Notes: generated by a model from the letters alone, not told the origin. A DNA stretch of 64,000 bases from Rhodopirellula halodulae (GCF_020966775.1 NZ_JAJKFV010000007.1:1-64000), one strand, 5' to 3'. Positions 37,344 through 45,327 are shown, numbered from the stretch's first letter. Made by a program: numbers and translations.

Positions 37344-39169
37344 ACTTTGCTCGCTGCGCCGGTTCAAGACGGAGGTTCTGGACCGCCGTGCTGAGCGTTG
37401 CCGTGTTGACGCTGATGACGCCCGCAATCGTGCGGGCTCAAACGCCATTGTCACAACCAGTCGTGACAAACGGGCAACAGGCCACGGCATCCAATTCGGC
37501 CATGATCGAATCGGATTCGATGAGCTTCGCCGAATTTTTGAGCGTCGCTCAGGCACAAGTCGAAACCGTCCCTGCGCCTGAATCGGCGGAGGACGCGGGG
37601 GCTGACTCGGAACTTGGCGCGAATACCAACCTGGAGCTCAGTGCGGATTCATCGCTAAACGCTGACAACGGTCCGCGGGCGGATGATTCCGAGGACACGC
37701 TGATCCTGGCCGATGTGATCGCCAGCGTGTATCGATCCTACCCGGAGATTTTGCGAGCTCGGCAGCAAGCGGGTTTGACCAGCGGCGAATTGTTGTCCGC
37801 TCGAGGTGCCTACGACACGAAGTTCAGTGCGTTTTCGCTTTCCGAGCCGACGGGTTATTACGAGAACTATCGCAACGGTTTGAAGCTTGCCCGCCAAACG
37901 TGGTGGGGCGGATACGTCGAGGCCGGATATCGCATCGGGCGAGGCTTCTATCAGCCTTGGTACAAAGAACGCCAAACGGATGATGCGGGTGAGTTCAAAG
38001 TCGCAATGATTCAGCCGCTGTTGCAAGGTCGTGCGATCGACCCGCAACGTGTCGCGGTGTTCCAAGCCAGTCTGGCTCGGCAGGCCGTTGGACCTTCGAT
38101 TCAAAAGGCTCTGTTGGAAGTGTCGTACGACGCCGCGACCAATTATTGGCAATGGGTTGCCGCCGGAGCGATGTTGAAAGCCCAACGTGAATTGCTGGAC
38201 TTGGCGGAAACACGGGGCGAACAGTTCGAGGTGGGCGTCGAGGCCGGCAAGTTCGCCGAGATCGACTTGATCTTGAATCAGCAATTGATCGCGGAACGTT
38301 CTGCCAAAGTACTGGAAACCGAACGCAAGTACCGGGAGACGAGCTTCAAACTGGGGCTGTTCCTACGCGACGCCAATGGACGGCCAATCATTCCCGGTGA
38401 TGAATGGGTGCCGGAACGTTTTCCCGCGGTCCTGCCGCCGCCACAGAATGATTTCGAAGCGGATCTGTCTGCGGCATTGGCTCGCCGGCCAGAACCTCAA
38501 ATCCTGCAACTTGAAATTCGCGGCATCCAGTTGGATCGGCAACTGGCGTGCAATGAAATGTTGCCACGATTGGACTTCGTCGCGGAAGCGTCGCAAGACA
38601 TGGGTGAACCGTCCACCAAATCGGACGATAAAGGCGAGTTCGAATTGGTGATTGGGATCACCAGCGAGGTGCCCATTCAACGACGCAAAGCTCGTGGCAA
38701 AATCCAATCGACCACGGCTAAGATTGCTCAAACCAACCAAAAGCTACGCTTGGTCCGCGACAAAATCGGAGTCGAGCTACGCACGGCCTACAACGCGTTG
38801 ATGTTGTCGGGCCAAATCGTGGAGCAAACCGAGGCTTCCTTGCGAGCTGCCATCGACACGTTGGAGCGATATCGTTTCGCGTTCGATCGAGGCAAGATTG
38901 ATTTGATCTATTTGAACTTGTTGGAAACCAAAGCCAACGAAACCGAGATCAAACTCATCGAAGCTCAACAGAATTGGTTCGCGGCGCTCGCGGAGATGCA
39001 GGTGGCTCTCGGTTTGGATCCATTGGAACAAGCCATGTCGGTTTCGTCCCTGCCCGCCAGCCAACTGCCAACTTCGCTGGATCCCGGCAAACTCCGTGAC
39101 CGCGACCCGAAAGTGTTGGAGCAGGACTGGGAGCTTCGCAATCAACCCAACGGGGCCAATGGTCGCTAA
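37232..39169 (+). CDS. TolC-like outer membrane efflux protein
   Basis: The product belongs to the OEP/TolC family that forms outer-membrane exit ducts. An export segment (FWTAVLSVAVLTLMTPAIVRAQ) is followed by an acidic stretch and then the helical duct repeats (LADVIASVYRSYPEILRARQ and, in the second half, GVELRTAYNALMLSGQIVEQ). The start is unclear: ATGs at 37193 and 37232 lie inside the upstream adaptor gene, while a GTG at 37388 would remove the arginines before the signal helix. I list 37232; the mature protein is the same. It is the third gene of the type I secretion-like operon. Confidence 0.82.
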   Translation: MASIEWISSGRFRPGANPVQRQQFEGKGRQGHLAQALNFARCAGSRRRFWTAVLSVAVLTLMTPAIVRAQTPLSQPVVTNGQQATASNSAMIESDSMSFAEFLSVAQAQVETVPAPESAEDAGADSELGANTNLELSADSSLNADNGPRADDSEDTLILADVIASVYRSYPEILRARQQAGLTSGELLSARGAYDTKFSAFSLSEPTGYYENYRNGLKLARQTWWGGYVEAGYRIGRGFYQPWYKERQTDDAGEFKVAMIQPLLQGRAIDPQRVAVFQASLARQAVGPSIQKALLEVSYDAATNYWQWVAAGAMLKAQRELLDLAETRGEQFEVGVEAGKFAEIDLILNQQLIAERSAKVLETERKYRETSFKLGLFLRDANGRPIIPGDEWVPERFPAVLPPPQNDFEADLSAALARRPEPQILQLEIRGIQLDRQLACNEMLPRLDFVAEASQDMGEPSTKSDDKGEFELVIGITSEVPIQRRKARGKIQSTTAKIAQTNQKLRLVRDKIGVELRTAYNALMLSGQIVEQTEASLRAAIDTLERYRFAFDRGKIDLIYLNLLETKANETEIKLIEAQQNWFAALAEMQVALGLDPLEQAMSVSSLPASQLPTSLDPGKLRDRDPKVLEQDWELRNQPNGANGR

Positions 39170-39241
39170 CAAGGGCAAGTCCCAACATTCGCGTCCTCAC
39201 TGCACTCATCTCTCGTCCAATAATTTGATCAAACGCTCGTC

Positions 39242-39715
39242 ATGAACGAACAAGCCAAACAACCCGCGAAGCCCATTCTTCATAGAGCCACCTTGACCGA
39301 ATTGGTCTATTGCAGCGTCGCGACTCGTCCCATCAGCGAAGAGGACCTGAGCCGCTTGCTGGCATCAGCGCGATCCAACAATGCCGCGCTCGAGGTGACC
39401 GGCATTTTGCTGTACAGCGATGCGACGCGAGAATTTGTGCAGATGATCGAAGGTGAAGAAGCAACGTTGATGAAGTTGTTTTCCATCATCGCGTCGGACG
39501 ATCGTCACACATCAGTCGACATGATGTATCGTGGCTCCATTGAGTCACGCAGTTTCGACGGTTGGTCGATGGCTTACCGCTCCATGGAAGACATCGAACC
39601 AAAGATCCTCGGCGGACAAACGTCTTTCCGTACCGCCACGCAGTCCGTCTCTGCCCGAGAAGGAACCGTCAGCCGCGCACGAGCGATGTTTCATTCCTTG
39701 AGTTCGACGAACTGA
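39242..39715 (+). CDS. BLUF-domain blue-light photoreceptor
   Basis: The 157-residue protein is essentially one BLUF domain, which binds FAD and senses blue light. The key residues are all in place: Tyr23 (ELVYCS), Asn47 (SNNAALEVTGILLY), Gln67 (FVQMIEGEE), Trp108 and Met110 (FDGWSMAY), matching Tyr21, Asn45, Gln63, Trp104 and Met106 of AppA. No EAL, GGDEF or other output domain is fused; only about 45 residues follow, so it must act through a partner. It lies 72 bases after the TolC-like gene on the same strand, which may put it in the same operon or be coincidental. Confidence 0.9.
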   Translation: MNEQAKQPAKPILHRATLTELVYCSVATRPISEEDLSRLLASARSNNAALEVTGILLYSDATREFVQMIEGEEATLMKLFSIIASDDRHTSVDMMYRGSIESRSFDGWSMAYRSMEDIEPKILGGQTSFRTATQSVSAREGTVSRARAMFHSLSSTN

Positions 39716-39766
39716 TCACTCAAGTCGATTGCTTTTGTCACGACGCTGCGTATCTCTCAAACGTGA

Positions 39767-39850
39767 CACCGGTCGGCTCACGCCAATCCGCTAAAAGACT
39801 TTGGTCTTGCAAAAAAAGCATGTTAGCGGCACGGCGCAAGCCGTCCGGTA
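39767..39850. repeat. MITE/REP-like hairpin element, copy 1
   Basis: The left arm (beginning CACCGGTCGGCTCACGCC) and the right arm (ending GGCGCAAGCCGTCCGGT) are imperfect inverted repeats of about 28 bp, with a short unpaired centre, so the whole 84-bp unit can fold into one long hairpin. It closely resembles the unit at 39878-39960 in the same orientation. Confidence 0.75.
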
Positions 39851-39877
39851 TCGGAACTCTTCTTCGCATCGTTGCAT

Positions 39878-39960
39878 CACCGGTCGGCTCGCGCCGATCC
39901 GCTACGAACTTTGGTTGCGCAGAAACAGCTTGTTAGCGGCACGGCGAAAGCCGTACGGTG
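39878..39960. repeat. MITE/REP-like hairpin element, copy 2
   Basis: Second copy of the hairpin element, 27 bases after the first. Arms begin CACCGGTCGGCTCGCGCC and end GGCGAAAGCCGTACGGTG. The GTTAGCGGCACGGCG core is identical in both copies, whereas the centre of the hairpin has diverged. Confidence 0.75.
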
Positions 39961-40208
39961 CCACTACAACCAGCACGAAATTCTCTGTATCGGCACGGCA
40001 ACGGGAAGTATCTGTAGAACGACAGGTCGAGGTATTCGGAGCATTCTCGTGGTTCTAACGTTGGATCTTCCGCGTTGCTTTACAATGTCGGCTTCAAAAG
40101 CGTTGCCTTCAAAAGCGCTGGCGAATTTCTAAAACGTTCCGCGTGATGCCCTGCGTGACTGCGAGCTTTTGATCGGCAGCTTTCGAAGATCATCAGGAGA
40201 CACCGTTC

Positions 40209-41201
40209 GTGACCGAATTCAACCGACTCACTCTTTGTTACTGCATCATCTTGTGTTGCCTGAGCGGACCCGTTGTCGCCCAGGAGCCAGTACGGGAGCC
40301 CGCGAAGAAGCGGTGGATCATTGATCCGCACACGCACTTCAAAGGAGCGGAACAGATTGAACGGGAGGCGCGGACGACCAAACGCCATCCGAAGAACACG
40401 CTAGGGCACGTGATCACCCCGGAAGATTATTGTTCGGTGGCGGATCGATTGGGAATCCAGTCTACCGTGGTCGTGGAAGCGGTCGAACAAGACACACCGC
40501 AGTTCAATGACTGGTTACTTGAACAAGCTGAATCAGATTTGATCAGCGGCTATGTCGCTCGTGGCAATCTGTTGTCGCCCGAATTTGCTGCCAACTATGA
40601 ACGGTACAAGTCGAGTGGGTACTTGCGAGGCTTTCGATTTCGCCAAGCCGAGTTGCGAGGCTACTTGGATCACGAAACGGCCAGGCAGCATCTCCAACGT
40701 TTGGAGCGTGATGGCATGGTGGTGGACCTGCTGGTCAACAGCGACCACGCAGAATATGTCATGGCACTGGCGCGAGAATATCCCGAGCTGAAGATCGTGA
40801 TCGATCACTGCTTCGGAGCTCGATTGGTAAGTGGCAAGGTGTCACCCGAGTGGACCAAAGCGGTCAACGATTGCAGCCAGTTTCCAAACGTGCACTGCAA
40901 ACTTTCCAGCATCTTGAACTTCAGCGATGCCGCACCGTTTGGCCAGCCCGCATCCGTCGATTTGGAAACCTACAAGCCGATTCTGGAAACTTGCTTCCGT
41001 GCCTTCGGGGAAGACCGGGTGATGTTCGCCACGAACTGGGCCGTTTGCACTCACTACGGACAAGTTGATGATGTTGTGAACATCGTGACAGAGTTTCTGA
41101 AGTCGAAGGGCGAGCAAGCGTTGCACAAAGGAATGCGTGAGAACGCCTTGCGCGTTTTCCAAATCCGCGAAGAGCATCTCCGTCCGCGCGAAAAAAAGTA
41201 G
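40209..41201 (+). CDS. Exported amidohydrolase-family TIM-barrel protein
   Basis: This 330-residue protein has a signal peptide (LCYCIILCCLSGPVVAQ) and an amidohydrolase-2-type barrel. IDPHTHF supplies the first metal-binding pair (HxH), with LKIVIDHCFG and MFATNWAV at the positions of the later His and Asp-like ligands; the final motif has Asn rather than the usual Asp, so the metal site may differ. It starts at GTG with AGGAG about 9 bases upstream. Relatives hydrolyse lactones or decarboxylate aromatic acids; the substrate here is unknown. It ends close to a compound palindrome and the island boundary. Confidence 0.8.
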   Translation: MTEFNRLTLCYCIILCCLSGPVVAQEPVREPAKKRWIIDPHTHFKGAEQIEREARTTKRHPKNTLGHVITPEDYCSVADRLGIQSTVVVEAVEQDTPQFNDWLLEQAESDLISGYVARGNLLSPEFAANYERYKSSGYLRGFRFRQAELRGYLDHETARQHLQRLERDGMVVDLLVNSDHAEYVMALAREYPELKIVIDHCFGARLVSGKVSPEWTKAVNDCSQFPNVHCKLSSILNFSDAAPFGQPASVDLETYKPILETCFRAFGEDRVMFATNWAVCTHYGQVDDVVNIVTEFLKSKGEQALHKGMRENALRVFQIREEHLRPREKK

Positions 41202-41293
41202 GCCGGATCAAGAAACGAAGTGACGCAGATCCGGCACAAACTTGGAATCCACGACGTCCCGCCGGAACTTCACTTCGTGTTGTTCCGGCCGAC
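41198..41293. repeat. REP/BIME-like compound inverted repeat, copy 2
   Basis: It has the same plan as 174-280: GCCGGATC/GATCCGGC (41202-41209, 41228-41235), then GCCGGAAC/GTTCCGGC (41261-41268, 41282-41289), with ACGAAGTG and CACTTCGT also complementary inside. The left end overlaps the amidohydrolase stop. Confidence 0.6.
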
Positions 41294-41331
41294 GATTGGT
41301 CTGACTCGTATTCGGGCGGCGCATAAAAAAA

Positions 41332-41356
41332 GCCCGGTGTGGACCGGGCATTTTTC
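41332..41356. terminator. Bidirectional Rho-independent terminator, originally of tRNA-Leu
   Basis: GCCCGGT and ACCGGGC form a 7-bp GC stem with a four-base loop. A run of seven A on the left gives a T tract on the minus strand, and ATTTTTC follows on the plus strand. It lies just 3' of the tRNA-Leu fragment on the minus strand, so it is best read as that gene's terminator; it can also stop transcription from the amidohydrolase side. Confidence 0.85.
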
Positions 41357-41363
41357 GAAGAAG

Positions 41364-41418
41364 TACCGAAGGAGGGACTCGAACCCTCACTCCCTTGCGG
41401 GAACTGGATTTTGAATCC
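41364..41418 (-). other. Truncated 3' half of tRNA-Leu(CAA); probable attL
   Basis: Read on the minus strand this shows the anticodon loop TTCAAAA with 3' stem TCC, a long class II variable arm (TTCCCGCAAGGGAGT), a perfect T arm (GAGGG-TTCGAGT-CCCTC) and the acceptor 3' strand CTTCGGT plus A. No matching 5' half exists to the right: no ACCGAAG acceptor strand or D arm at the required distance. A tRNA cut at the anticodon loop is the usual left by-product of tyrosine-recombinase integration, with the intact gene at the other end of the insert. Confidence 0.7.
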
Positions 41419-42114
41419 GATGCTGCGATCACCGCAAAACCTTACGGGAAAAAGCTTTCGGAAGTTCTAAGCCCTCCCTGTTGTACCCCTCGTTGTACCA
41501 AGGCTTTTCCGTTGCCTCTTTCTGGCCCTCGGCGAGAGCCGAGGGGCAGAGGCTACCTGGACGACTCGGACAGCCCGGAAGACGCAAAGAAAAGCCTCCG
41601 GAAGACCTCGTCTGGGCAGGGCTGTCCGGGCTGTTGGCGACGGTAGCGGCGGAAAGAGCTGACGTTTTTGGCTCTGTCCAACCTGTCTAGGCTGTTGCAC
41701 CTGTCCTGCCGCTTTGAAAAGAAGAGGCGGCTCCCAACTGCGAGGACGACCGCAGACGGGGCGAGAGACCAGGAAAGCAGGGTCGCGTACTCCCGAGAGT
41801 CCCACGCCGCCAAAAAGGCGGCGAAGCCGACTTGATGGGGGCAGTAATTGGGCGAATTCCGAGCCAGAATTCATGCCTCTGCTAGGCTCCAATGTTACAT
41901 GCTGCGACCACCACTCCGCTGAAAGGACGTCTCCATCAGGTCGCTCTCGCTGTATGCCCGGTATCGTACCTTTACACCCGCCAACCGCTGCAGGGCGGTT
42001 GCCATAGCCCCCGTCAATTGTCTAGCCTGGGTATCTGTCCCCTTTAGCTCGGGATATCTACTCGGTTTATGCCCGGTAGTTAATCGGGATAATTAATTGT
42101 TCCCAGACCGAAAC
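41419..42114. other. Gene-free stretch next to the attachment site
   Basis: No supported gene in about 700 bases; the open frames here lack any protein-like character. Visible structures are TTGTACC repeated twice near 41481-41500, a hairpin CCCTCGGC-GAGA-GCCGAGGG (about 41527-41546), an inverted pair CGGACAGCCC/GGGCTGTCC, the 9-bp iterations listed separately and a hairpin CAACCGC/GCGGTTG at 41982-42001. The last 100 bases are AT-richer and probably carry the promoter of the first cassette gene. Confidence 0.5.
41622..41709 (+). repeat. 9-bp iterated CTGTY repeats near the attachment site
   Basis: Units starting with CTGT recur at exact 9-base spacing in two clusters: 41622 and 41631 (CTGTCCGGG, CTGTTGGCG), then 41674, 41683, 41692 and 41701 (CTGTCCAAC, CTGTCTAGG, CTGTTGCAC, CTGTCCTGC). 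An inverted relative lies at about 41567-41577. Next to an att site these could be recombinase arm-type or excisionase sites. A nine-base period could also be a decayed coding repeat. Confidence 0.5.
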
Positions 42115-42495
42115 ATGTCAGACGAAAACCCGTACACAACGCCGATACCTGATCCCGTCAATCGAGCAACGACAACTGTATCCGCAGGCGCCAATGCCCT
42201 TCAAACGTCCATGCTGGTATTGGGGGTCGGCGCATCGGCATTGCTGGCTGGACTGGTCTGTTGGTTTTGTATAAGCGCGGCTGCAGCGGATACTGGGTAT
42301 CCTGCTCTTCTGTTGGCATTCATTGTGTCTCCAGTCGCGAATATTGTGATTGCACTAGGCTGTGTTGCGGTCTGCGCGATCGGATCATCCCGCGATGGTA
42401 TGATGGCTGCTCCCGCTGCTTTCATCGCGCCGTTTCTCTCCACCGTCTATGTGTTCTACTACGTAATGTTTGTGATCGACGTTCATGGCTCTTGA
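42115..42495 (+). CDS. Small membrane protein (cassette 1)
   Basis: This 126-residue protein begins DENPYTTPIPDP, an N-terminus common in small planctomycete membrane proteins, and has three or four hydrophobic helices (MLVLGVGASALLAGLVCWFC, YPALLLAFIVSPVANIVIAL, FIAPFLSTVYVFYYVMFVI). Function unknown. The ATG at 42115 is preferred to an upstream in-frame TTG. The stop lies 17 bases before the first attC-like site. Confidence 0.65.
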   Translation: MSDENPYTTPIPDPVNRATTTVSAGANALQTSMLVLGVGASALLAGLVCWFCISAAAADTGYPALLLAFIVSPVANIVIALGCVAVCAIGSSRDGMMAAPAAFIAPFLSTVYVFYYVMFVIDVHGS

Positions 42496-42511
42496 CGTGC
42501 ACTCAGGCTGC

Positions 42512-42600
42512 GGGGAACCATGCCGTGAACCGGAGGACGGCATCACGCGGTCACAAATGGAAAATCAAAACGCCGTCCCCGGTTACGGCTACCGTTCGCT
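42512..42600. repeat. attC-like site 1
   Basis: Left GGGGAACCAT then GCCGTGAACCGG (42522-42533); right CCGGTTACGGC (42579-42589) then TACCGTTCGCT. The arms pair fully except for one extra G (42527) in the left arm. AAC (42516-42518) and GTT (42594-42596) mark the ends. Confidence 0.7.
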
Positions 42601-42610
42601 GGCTATTTGA

Positions 42611-43783
42611 ATGAAATCGACTGATCTTGCAGCGTTTTTTAACCTGATCTGTATTCTCGCGATGGCAACACCCTGCGTCGCCTCCGACAGCAACAAATTG
42701 CGGCATCGATGGAACGACCGTCTTGAAGCGGAACTTGCTGAGCTGAGCGATGAGGATCAAGAGCATCCACGGAACATACTGATCGTCTCCAAGGCTTCAG
42801 CCGGGGAGATCGAGGAAGCGATCTCGATTGTGTCAGATGTGGTTCCGCGAGAGAGACGAGCAGAAATGCTCGGTTACGTTGCAGCGTGCCAGGCTCAGGC
42901 TGGGGAGCTTCGGGGTGCTACAGAAACCGTGAATCTTATTGCGTCAAGCGTTTCCCGGCAGTTTGCATGGAAACGCGTTATCCAGGTCTTGGCTTCCGTA
43001 CGCAGACTAGATGATGCTCGCAATCTTCTGAAACATCTCGATGAGATTTCCATCCGTGATGATGTTCTCGCGCTGCTAGCTTTGGCCCACGCTAAAGAAG
43101 GGGCGTTTGAGGTCGCTAGCGAAACAGCTGAGACGATCAGTTCAAAAGATATCCGCAACGATGTGGCTGCGAAGATACGCACAGTCCGTGGGGGTGAGAT
43201 CAACCCAATCGAAAAATTGAAACGCGGTTATATCCGCGATCAAATTTCGGTGCTGACCGCATTCTCAGGGCCAAATGCATACCGTGAACCAATCCTTGCC
43301 ATTGCAGCAGCCCAAAATGGTGATGCTGCATCATTGGATCGTCTTGCCAAAGCGGCCACTGACGACGCTGGGACATCGCTTCTCGAACCACGGCTCTCAA
43401 CGACATCGGTACTGCTTGCGGTAGCGTTTGCAAATTCGGGAAATACCGCGAAAGCTAAGCGGTTAATCAATGCCGGTTATGAAGCCTCTGGTCGTGACGA
43501 TAGGTTCGGAACCGTCAATGCGTTCGGCAGCCCAATTTTGGTGTATTTGATGATTCAATTAGAGATGCAGCAGCTCTTGCTAGAAGATTTTGCGCGAACA
43601 CGCAGCGAAGGTGGTCGAACTAGTGAACAGACACTTCAAGCAATGGGGGCAGCGTTTGCAGAATTGGAGAGGCTTGAGAGTGGTGAAGAGATCTACAAAA
43701 CACTCCGCAATCCAGTAGAGAAAAGTAACTTTTGCGTGGGGGTTCTTACTGGACTCGACTACTTGCAGCGAACAAAGCCGTGA
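42611..43783 (+). CDS. Exported helical-repeat protein (cassette 2)
   Basis: The 390-residue product has a signal peptide (FFNLICILAMATPCVAS) and then alpha-helical repeats of the TPR/solenoid sort (QAQAGELRGATETVNLI, LALAHAKEGAFEVASETA, VAFANSGNTAKAKRLINAG). No catalytic motif is seen; protein binding is the likely role. Codon use looks less GC-biased than in the host genes to the left. The stop codon lies inside the next attC-like site, as is usual for cassettes. Confidence 0.7.
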   Translation: MKSTDLAAFFNLICILAMATPCVASDSNKLRHRWNDRLEAELAELSDEDQEHPRNILIVSKASAGEIEEAISIVSDVVPRERRAEMLGYVAACQAQAGELRGATETVNLIASSVSRQFAWKRVIQVLASVRRLDDARNLLKHLDEISIRDDVLALLALAHAKEGAFEVASETAETISSKDIRNDVAAKIRTVRGGEINPIEKLKRGYIRDQISVLTAFSGPNAYREPILAIAAAQNGDAASLDRLAKAATDDAGTSLLEPRLSTTSVLLAVAFANSGNTAKAKRLINAGYEASGRDDRFGTVNAFGSPILVYLMIQLEMQQLLLEDFARTRSEGGRTSEQTLQAMGAAFAELERLESGEEIYKTLRNPVEKSNFCVGVLTGLDYLQRTKP

Positions 43784-43857
43784 ACCGGAGCGGCGAAGTC
43801 GAGCGGGTTTAAAATGGAGAACCATTCGTCGCCGCCCGGTTACGGCGGTCGTTCGTC
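43767..43857. repeat. attC-like site 2
   Basis: Left AGCGAACAAA then GCCGTGAACCGG (43777-43788); right CCGGTTACGGC (43836-43846) then GGTCGTTCGTC. The extra unpaired G is at 43782. The inner arms CGGCG and CGCCG also pair. It contains the stop codon of cassette 2. Confidence 0.72.
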
Positions 43858-43873
43858 GATAAGGAGTGATTGA

Positions 43874-44338
43874 TTGTCGCGACCGAAGACAATCCTATTT
43901 ACACGCGGACGCTGGGACCGCATCTTTGCGACTGCGACGCTGGTCGCCTCCGGTGTTGCATTTTTCAGTATCTATCTGATTGGTGGATTGCGTTTTCTCG
44001 TTGTGCCATTTGTTTTCGTTGGTATGTGGCTCTATTTCCGACGATCAACGCCAGAATCTGGCACGCGCATTGATACGATTGAGGGGAATCCAGCGACGAT
44101 CCGCCTGTTGGTTTGGCTGGGGCTGATTTTGGTGTGGACCTTTAGTTTCTTCTTGTTCGACACCCTCGTCCTTGGTAACTCGTTTCATGGTCCTCTGTAT
44201 TGGTATCATTGGGTATTCTTGGTTGCTACCGTAGCGTCCATGACCATTGGTTGCGGGTTGATCGGTCCCATCTCAGCACATCAGAAACCCGCGGCAGATA
44301 ACGACGAACCATCGGATGCACGTGAGTCGCCGAGCTGA
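43874..44338 (+). CDS. Small membrane protein (cassette 3)
   Basis: This 154-residue protein has four predicted membrane helices (IFATATLVASGVAFFSIYLI, FLVVPFVFVGMWLYF, LVWLGLILVWTFSFFLF, VFLVATVASMTIGCGLI) and a short polar tail. It begins at TTG, supported by AAGGAG seven bases upstream. Function unknown. The stop lies inside the third attC-like site. Confidence 0.62.
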   Translation: MSRPKTILFTRGRWDRIFATATLVASGVAFFSIYLIGGLRFLVVPFVFVGMWLYFRRSTPESGTRIDTIEGNPATIRLLVWLGLILVWTFSFFLFDTLVLGNSFHGPLYWYHWVFLVATVASMTIGCGLIGPISAHQKPAADNDEPSDARESPS

Positions 44339-44392
44339 GTTTTTTGAAATGGTGAGTCGTTCGCGGCGACCACGTGATCCGTACCGTTCGTC
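44303..44392. repeat. attC-like site 3
   Basis: Left GACGAACCAT then CGGATGCACGTG (44313-44324); right CACGTGATCCG (44371-44381) then TACCGTTCGTC. The arms differ in sequence from sites 1 and 2 but pair perfectly with the same single unpaired G (44318). Conserved structure with changed sequence is the hallmark of attC. Confidence 0.75.
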
Positions 44393-44442
44393 GCACGTCA
44401 CTTGCAGTGTTCATTTCAACGTCTTTCGCATTTGAGTACAAC

Positions 44443-44850
44443 GTGAACGTTTCGAAATACATCCGTGCCGATCTCCGATCTTTGTTTGTCTTGATCGTAG
44501 CCAATGTCGTTGCATCAATTCTTCATTACGTCGACAATATTTGCTACTTCGATGACTACCCGGAACCAACCTGGCTTGACCCGTGCATCGTAGACGCCTT
44601 TTGGTTCGTGATGACGCCATTTGCAATCGCTGGATACTGGTACTACACCCAGAATTGGGCTGATCTTGGAAAATGGGCGTTGGTCATCTACTCCGTGATG
44701 AGCATGCTTGTTTTGGGACACTACCTAATTACACCACCGTGGGATGTTTCGTTGAAGATCAATGCCTTCATCCTCTTAGAGACTCTTGCGGCCGTTGTGC
44801 TGCTGCTCTACGTGGTCAGTGGCGTGCCGAGTACTGAACCCACAATCTAA
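44443..44850 (+). CDS. Small membrane protein (cassette 4)
   Basis: The product of about 135 residues has four hydrophobic helices (LFVLIVANVVASILHYV, AFWFVMTPFAIAGYWYY, WALVIYSVMSMLVLGHYLI, AFILLETLAAVVLLLYVV). The start is uncertain: GTG at 44443 is listed, with GTGs at 44407 and 44374 as alternatives, the last inside the attC-like site. Function unknown; the pattern resembles small DoxX-like or uncharacterised four-helix proteins only in a general way. Confidence 0.55.
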   Translation: MNVSKYIRADLRSLFVLIVANVVASILHYVDNICYFDDYPEPTWLDPCIVDAFWFVMTPFAIAGYWYYTQNWADLGKWALVIYSVMSMLVLGHYLITPPWDVSLKINAFILLETLAAVVLLLYVVSGVPSTEPTI

Positions 44851-44853
44851 AGC

Positions 44854-44946
44854 GACGAATCATGAAATGCACAGGAGGACGGGAGTCAACGTTTTTGGTG
44901 TGCTTGCAAGTCTTTCGCCCGTCCCCCGTGATTTCTACCGTTCCCC
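44854..44946. repeat. attC-like site 4
   Basis: Left GACGAATCAT then GAAATGCAC (44864-44872); right GTGATTTC (44928-44935) then TACCGTTCCCC. The outer AAC is changed to AAT, but the unpaired G is kept, and the inner arms GGACGGG and CCCGTCC pair. Confidence 0.65.
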
Positions 44947-44985
44947 GACTGAAAAGAACTCCCCATCACCGCAAGGACAACGCTG

Positions 44986-45327
44986 ATGGCCATCCTCGAT
45001 TTAACGCTCGACAGTGATTGCCCGCCGATTGAGGTTTACACCGTCTTGCGATCCGTGACCGGAATCTCAGTTGGCCAATTGCGACAACGTGCGTCATCTC
45101 GATCACCAGTCGTCGTGTGGGATACTGACGATTTCCCGCTCGCGTCGGAACGCGAAAGGCACCGCGCAACGATTCTCGATGCGATAAATCGTTTGATGTC
45201 CTGCAAATGTGGGTTTCGTTTGGACTATCGACCCGCACCTGAGGACGACGCGGAGACTGTGTCAATCGCCATGCTTGAGAACTTGTTCAAAGCCGAGATA
45301 GAATACGACAACCAAACCTACGACTGA
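44986..45327 (+). CDS. Hypothetical protein (cassette 5)
   Basis: A small 113-residue soluble protein without recognisable motifs. It has an alternating strand-helix look (LDLTLDSDCPPIEVYTVLRS, SPVVVWDTDDFPL) and an acidic C-terminus. AAGGAC lies 7 bases before the ATG. Its position between two attC-like sites marks it as a cassette gene; function unknown. Confidence 0.6.
   Translation: MAILDLTLDSDCPPIEVYTVLRSVTGISVGQLRQRASSRSPVVVWDTDDFPLASERERHRATILDAINRLMSCKCGFRLDYRPAPEDDAETVSIAMLENLFKAEIEYDNQTYD

Larger units (their letters stand above)
39716..40208. other. Intergenic region with two palindromic repeat units
   Basis: No gene is seen. It holds two hairpin-forming repeat units (39767-39850 and 39878-39960, listed separately) and a fragment resembling them (CGGCACGGCAACGG near 39991-40004). 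The last 60 bases include the AGGAG site of the amidohydrolase gene. Confidence 0.6.

Noticed and set aside
41364..41470. A complete tRNA-Leu gene
   Set aside because: The 3' half is good, but no 5' acceptor strand or D arm occurs at the required spacing; the nearest CCGAAA-like word is too far away.
41467..41892. A 141-codon minus-strand frame next to the att site, possible integrase remnant
   Set aside because: Composition is Pro/Arg/Gly-rich with no tyrosine-recombinase motif (no R..HxxR..Y); the region is better explained as non-coding.
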